Of a stretch of 6,918 bases of DNA, positions 5,787-6,918 are shown piece after piece (the first letter of the stretch is position 1; each line of letters begins with the position of its first letter). The notes beneath the pieces are model-generated. The model worked only from the letters and a program-made list of their open reading frames with translations, was not told where the DNA came from and ran no database searches. The stretch spans positions 1-6,918 of the forward strand of contig JACWAG010000186.1 of assembly GCA_014874425.1 (NCBI GenBank), given 5' to 3'. Position numbers and translations under genes: made by a program. The DNA is from Syntrophaceae bacterium (GTDB lineage Bacteria > Desulfobacterota > Desulfomonilia > Desulfomonilales > Desulfomonilaceae).

Positions 5787-6918
5787 CTAAGGAAGGATCT
5801 TCTTGTGTGACAGGGCAATTGAGATTTGTTCCGCTATCAACTTATTCATTTCAGCGCTGTAGTGTAAAGCGTCAACGTACAGAGGTTTTTTAAGGTTCTC
5901 TTGCATGTCGGATAACCATAGAAAATCATTCCCAAACTCCCCAGCTTTGTAATCCTTGGCCATAGCTTCATACCCCTCTTTAATGTAAGGGAGGAAATCG
6001 TCGTAATTGAATTTGCTAAATATATTATACCTCTGGTCATATTTGTAGACGGGTATAGGTTGCCATATAAATAAAGGCTTTATACAAAATTTCTCACATA
6101 TTGCCTCGATGAGATCCTTATTTATTTTGTACCTTGAAATTACTTTAGAAATTACTTCCGTAGTGGGCGTTTTTTCTTTTTCAGATTTTGACTCTCTGTT
6201 TTTCAAAAAAAATTTCGTTACTGGCAATTCTCCAACTATCTTTTTCCAAATCGGCTTATCCCCTTCATCTATGAACTTTTTCAAATCTTTCGTGAAGCCC
6301 GGTTGACCAGTGTAGTGAGCAAAATCGTTCAAACCGTCTATGAATATCGCCACATTTGGAACATTTCCGCTCATGATGAGCTGTTGAAGCAGAATACTCT
6401 CCTGACCCGAAAAGTAACTACACCTGCCAAAGTTGTATACTTCAATGGTCATGTTGACCGATTTTTTCAAGATTTGCTTTAGACAACTTGCGATAGTTTC
6501 ATTATCCGAGACACCGTAGCCAAATGCCGTGGAACCGCCAAAAACAAATACGTTGTAACAATTTTTATCTAGTGGCCATTTTTCCGGACCGTTTGTAGGC
6601 CTGAATCCTCGCGGATCAGCGTTTACATACTTCCCGTGAAATGGAAGCTCCTTGAACTGGACATAAGGCTCATAGCCTTGAGCAACCGAGCGGGTCTCTC
6701 TAATTAGCCGGGTGATTTCAGGTTGGCTTAAGCCTGGGTATACTTTTCTAAGGGCAGGATTATCTGACTTAAAACTGTATGTGGAATCCGGTGGTTGACT
6801 CTTTTTTCGATAATATTCCTTTAAATCAATTAGGCCTGAGAAACCGATGTTGATTATCAGAAAAAGAAGAAAAGAGTTAAAAAAGATAACAGATACTGCT
6901 ACATAAATACGAGATGCA
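5787..6918 (-). CDS. Membrane-anchored SGNH/GDSL hydrolase-family protein (SGNH-B), 5' end missing
   Basis: The frame ending in TAG at 5787-5789 is open to the window edge, giving 376 residues without a start. A shorter reading from the internal TTG at 6470 would lose block I and the membrane anchor and is rejected. In the visible part, residues 5-25 form a membrane segment, a linker follows, and the SGNH domain has block I FGGSTAFGYG with Ser129, block II YNFGRCSY with Gly164, block III IDGLND with Asn197 and block V DALHYS with Asp349 and His352. All catalytic positions are present. Aligned to SGNH-A along its whole length, it probably lacks about 15-20 N-terminal residues. Shared signatures include IKPLF(V/I)WQPIP(I/V)YK, FLWL..(I/M)QENL and LY.DA.HYS. 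Block II differs by Cys-Ser in place of Gly-Gly. It should be extracytoplasmic and is the first visible gene of the - strand run, 67 bp before the radical SAM gene. Confidence 0.9.
   Translation of the reverse strand, partial: ASRIYVAVSVIFFNSFLLFLIINIGFSGLIDLKEYYRKKSQPPDSTYSFKSDNPALRKVYPGLSQPEITRLIRETRSVAQGYEPYVQFKELPFHGKYVNADPRGFRPTNGPEKWPLDKNCYNVFVFGGSTAFGYGVSDNETIASCLKQILKKSVNMTIEVYNFGRCSYFSGQESILLQQLIMSGNVPNVAIFIDGLNDFAHYTGQPGFTKDLKKFIDEGDKPIWKKIVGELPVTKFFLKNRESKSEKEKTPTTEVISKVISRYKINKDLIEAICEKFCIKPLFIWQPIPVYKYDQRYNIFSKFNYDDFLPYIKEGYEAMAKDYKAGEFGNDFLWLSDMQENLKKPLYVDALHYSAEMNKLIAEQISIALSHKKILP

Noticed and set aside
5781..5799. Hairpin around the SGNH-B stop codon (CTTCC/GGAAG with a TAA loop)
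   Set aside because: The stem is short and has no T-run after it on the - strand, so it does not support an intrinsic terminator inside the apparent operon.
1..6918. CRISPR arrays, tRNA or rRNA genes, insertion sequences, phage genes
   Set aside because: I saw no regularly spaced repeats, no cloverleaf or rRNA-like segments, and no transposase, integrase or phage-type protein motifs.

Overview
The window looks like part of a surface-glycan or glycolipid accessory locus from a Gram-negative-type bacterium of moderate GC content. It carries three SGNH/GDSL-type proteins with an N-terminal membrane anchor, a B12-binding-type radical SAM enzyme and a HemY-like FAD oxidoreductase. No gene is taxonomically diagnostic. 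A Desulfobacterota-like source is only an impression from protein style and frequent non-ATG starts.

Layout. Left arm, + strand: the 3' end of a gene entering from the left edge (1-272), which reads like the C-terminal soluble tail of a membrane glycosyltransferase-type protein. It is followed after 25 bp by a membrane-anchored SGNH-family protein (298-1572) with a TTG start set by a strong Shine-Dalgarno sequence. Right arm, - strand, converging on the left arm at 1573-1619 and read from right to left: a second SGNH protein (B, 5787 to beyond 6918, cut by the window edge), the radical SAM enzyme (4325-5719, TTG start), a small odd reading frame that may be a frameshifted gene (4177-4313), the FAD oxidoreductase (2843-4153, GTG start), and a third SGNH protein (A, 1620-2801). 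Gaps within this arm are 67, 11 (to the small frame), 23 and 41 bp, so it is probably one transcript whose promoter lies outside the window. No gene-free stretch exceeds 300 bases.

How they may work together. SGNH-A and SGNH-B are clear paralogs (48 of 78 identical positions by hand count over the catalytic core) and flank the radical SAM/oxidoreductase pair. Membrane-anchored SGNH proteins of this kind commonly add or remove acyl groups on extracytoplasmic glycans. The radical SAM and FAD enzymes would be cytoplasmic and could alter a lipid or sugar precursor. This division of labour is inference, and no substrate can be read from the sequence.

Points of most interest: the SGNH-B frame is open to the window edge, much longer than the part that begins at an internal TTG; the SGNH pair brackets two redox enzymes; and a possible broken small gene overlaps the radical SAM stop region.
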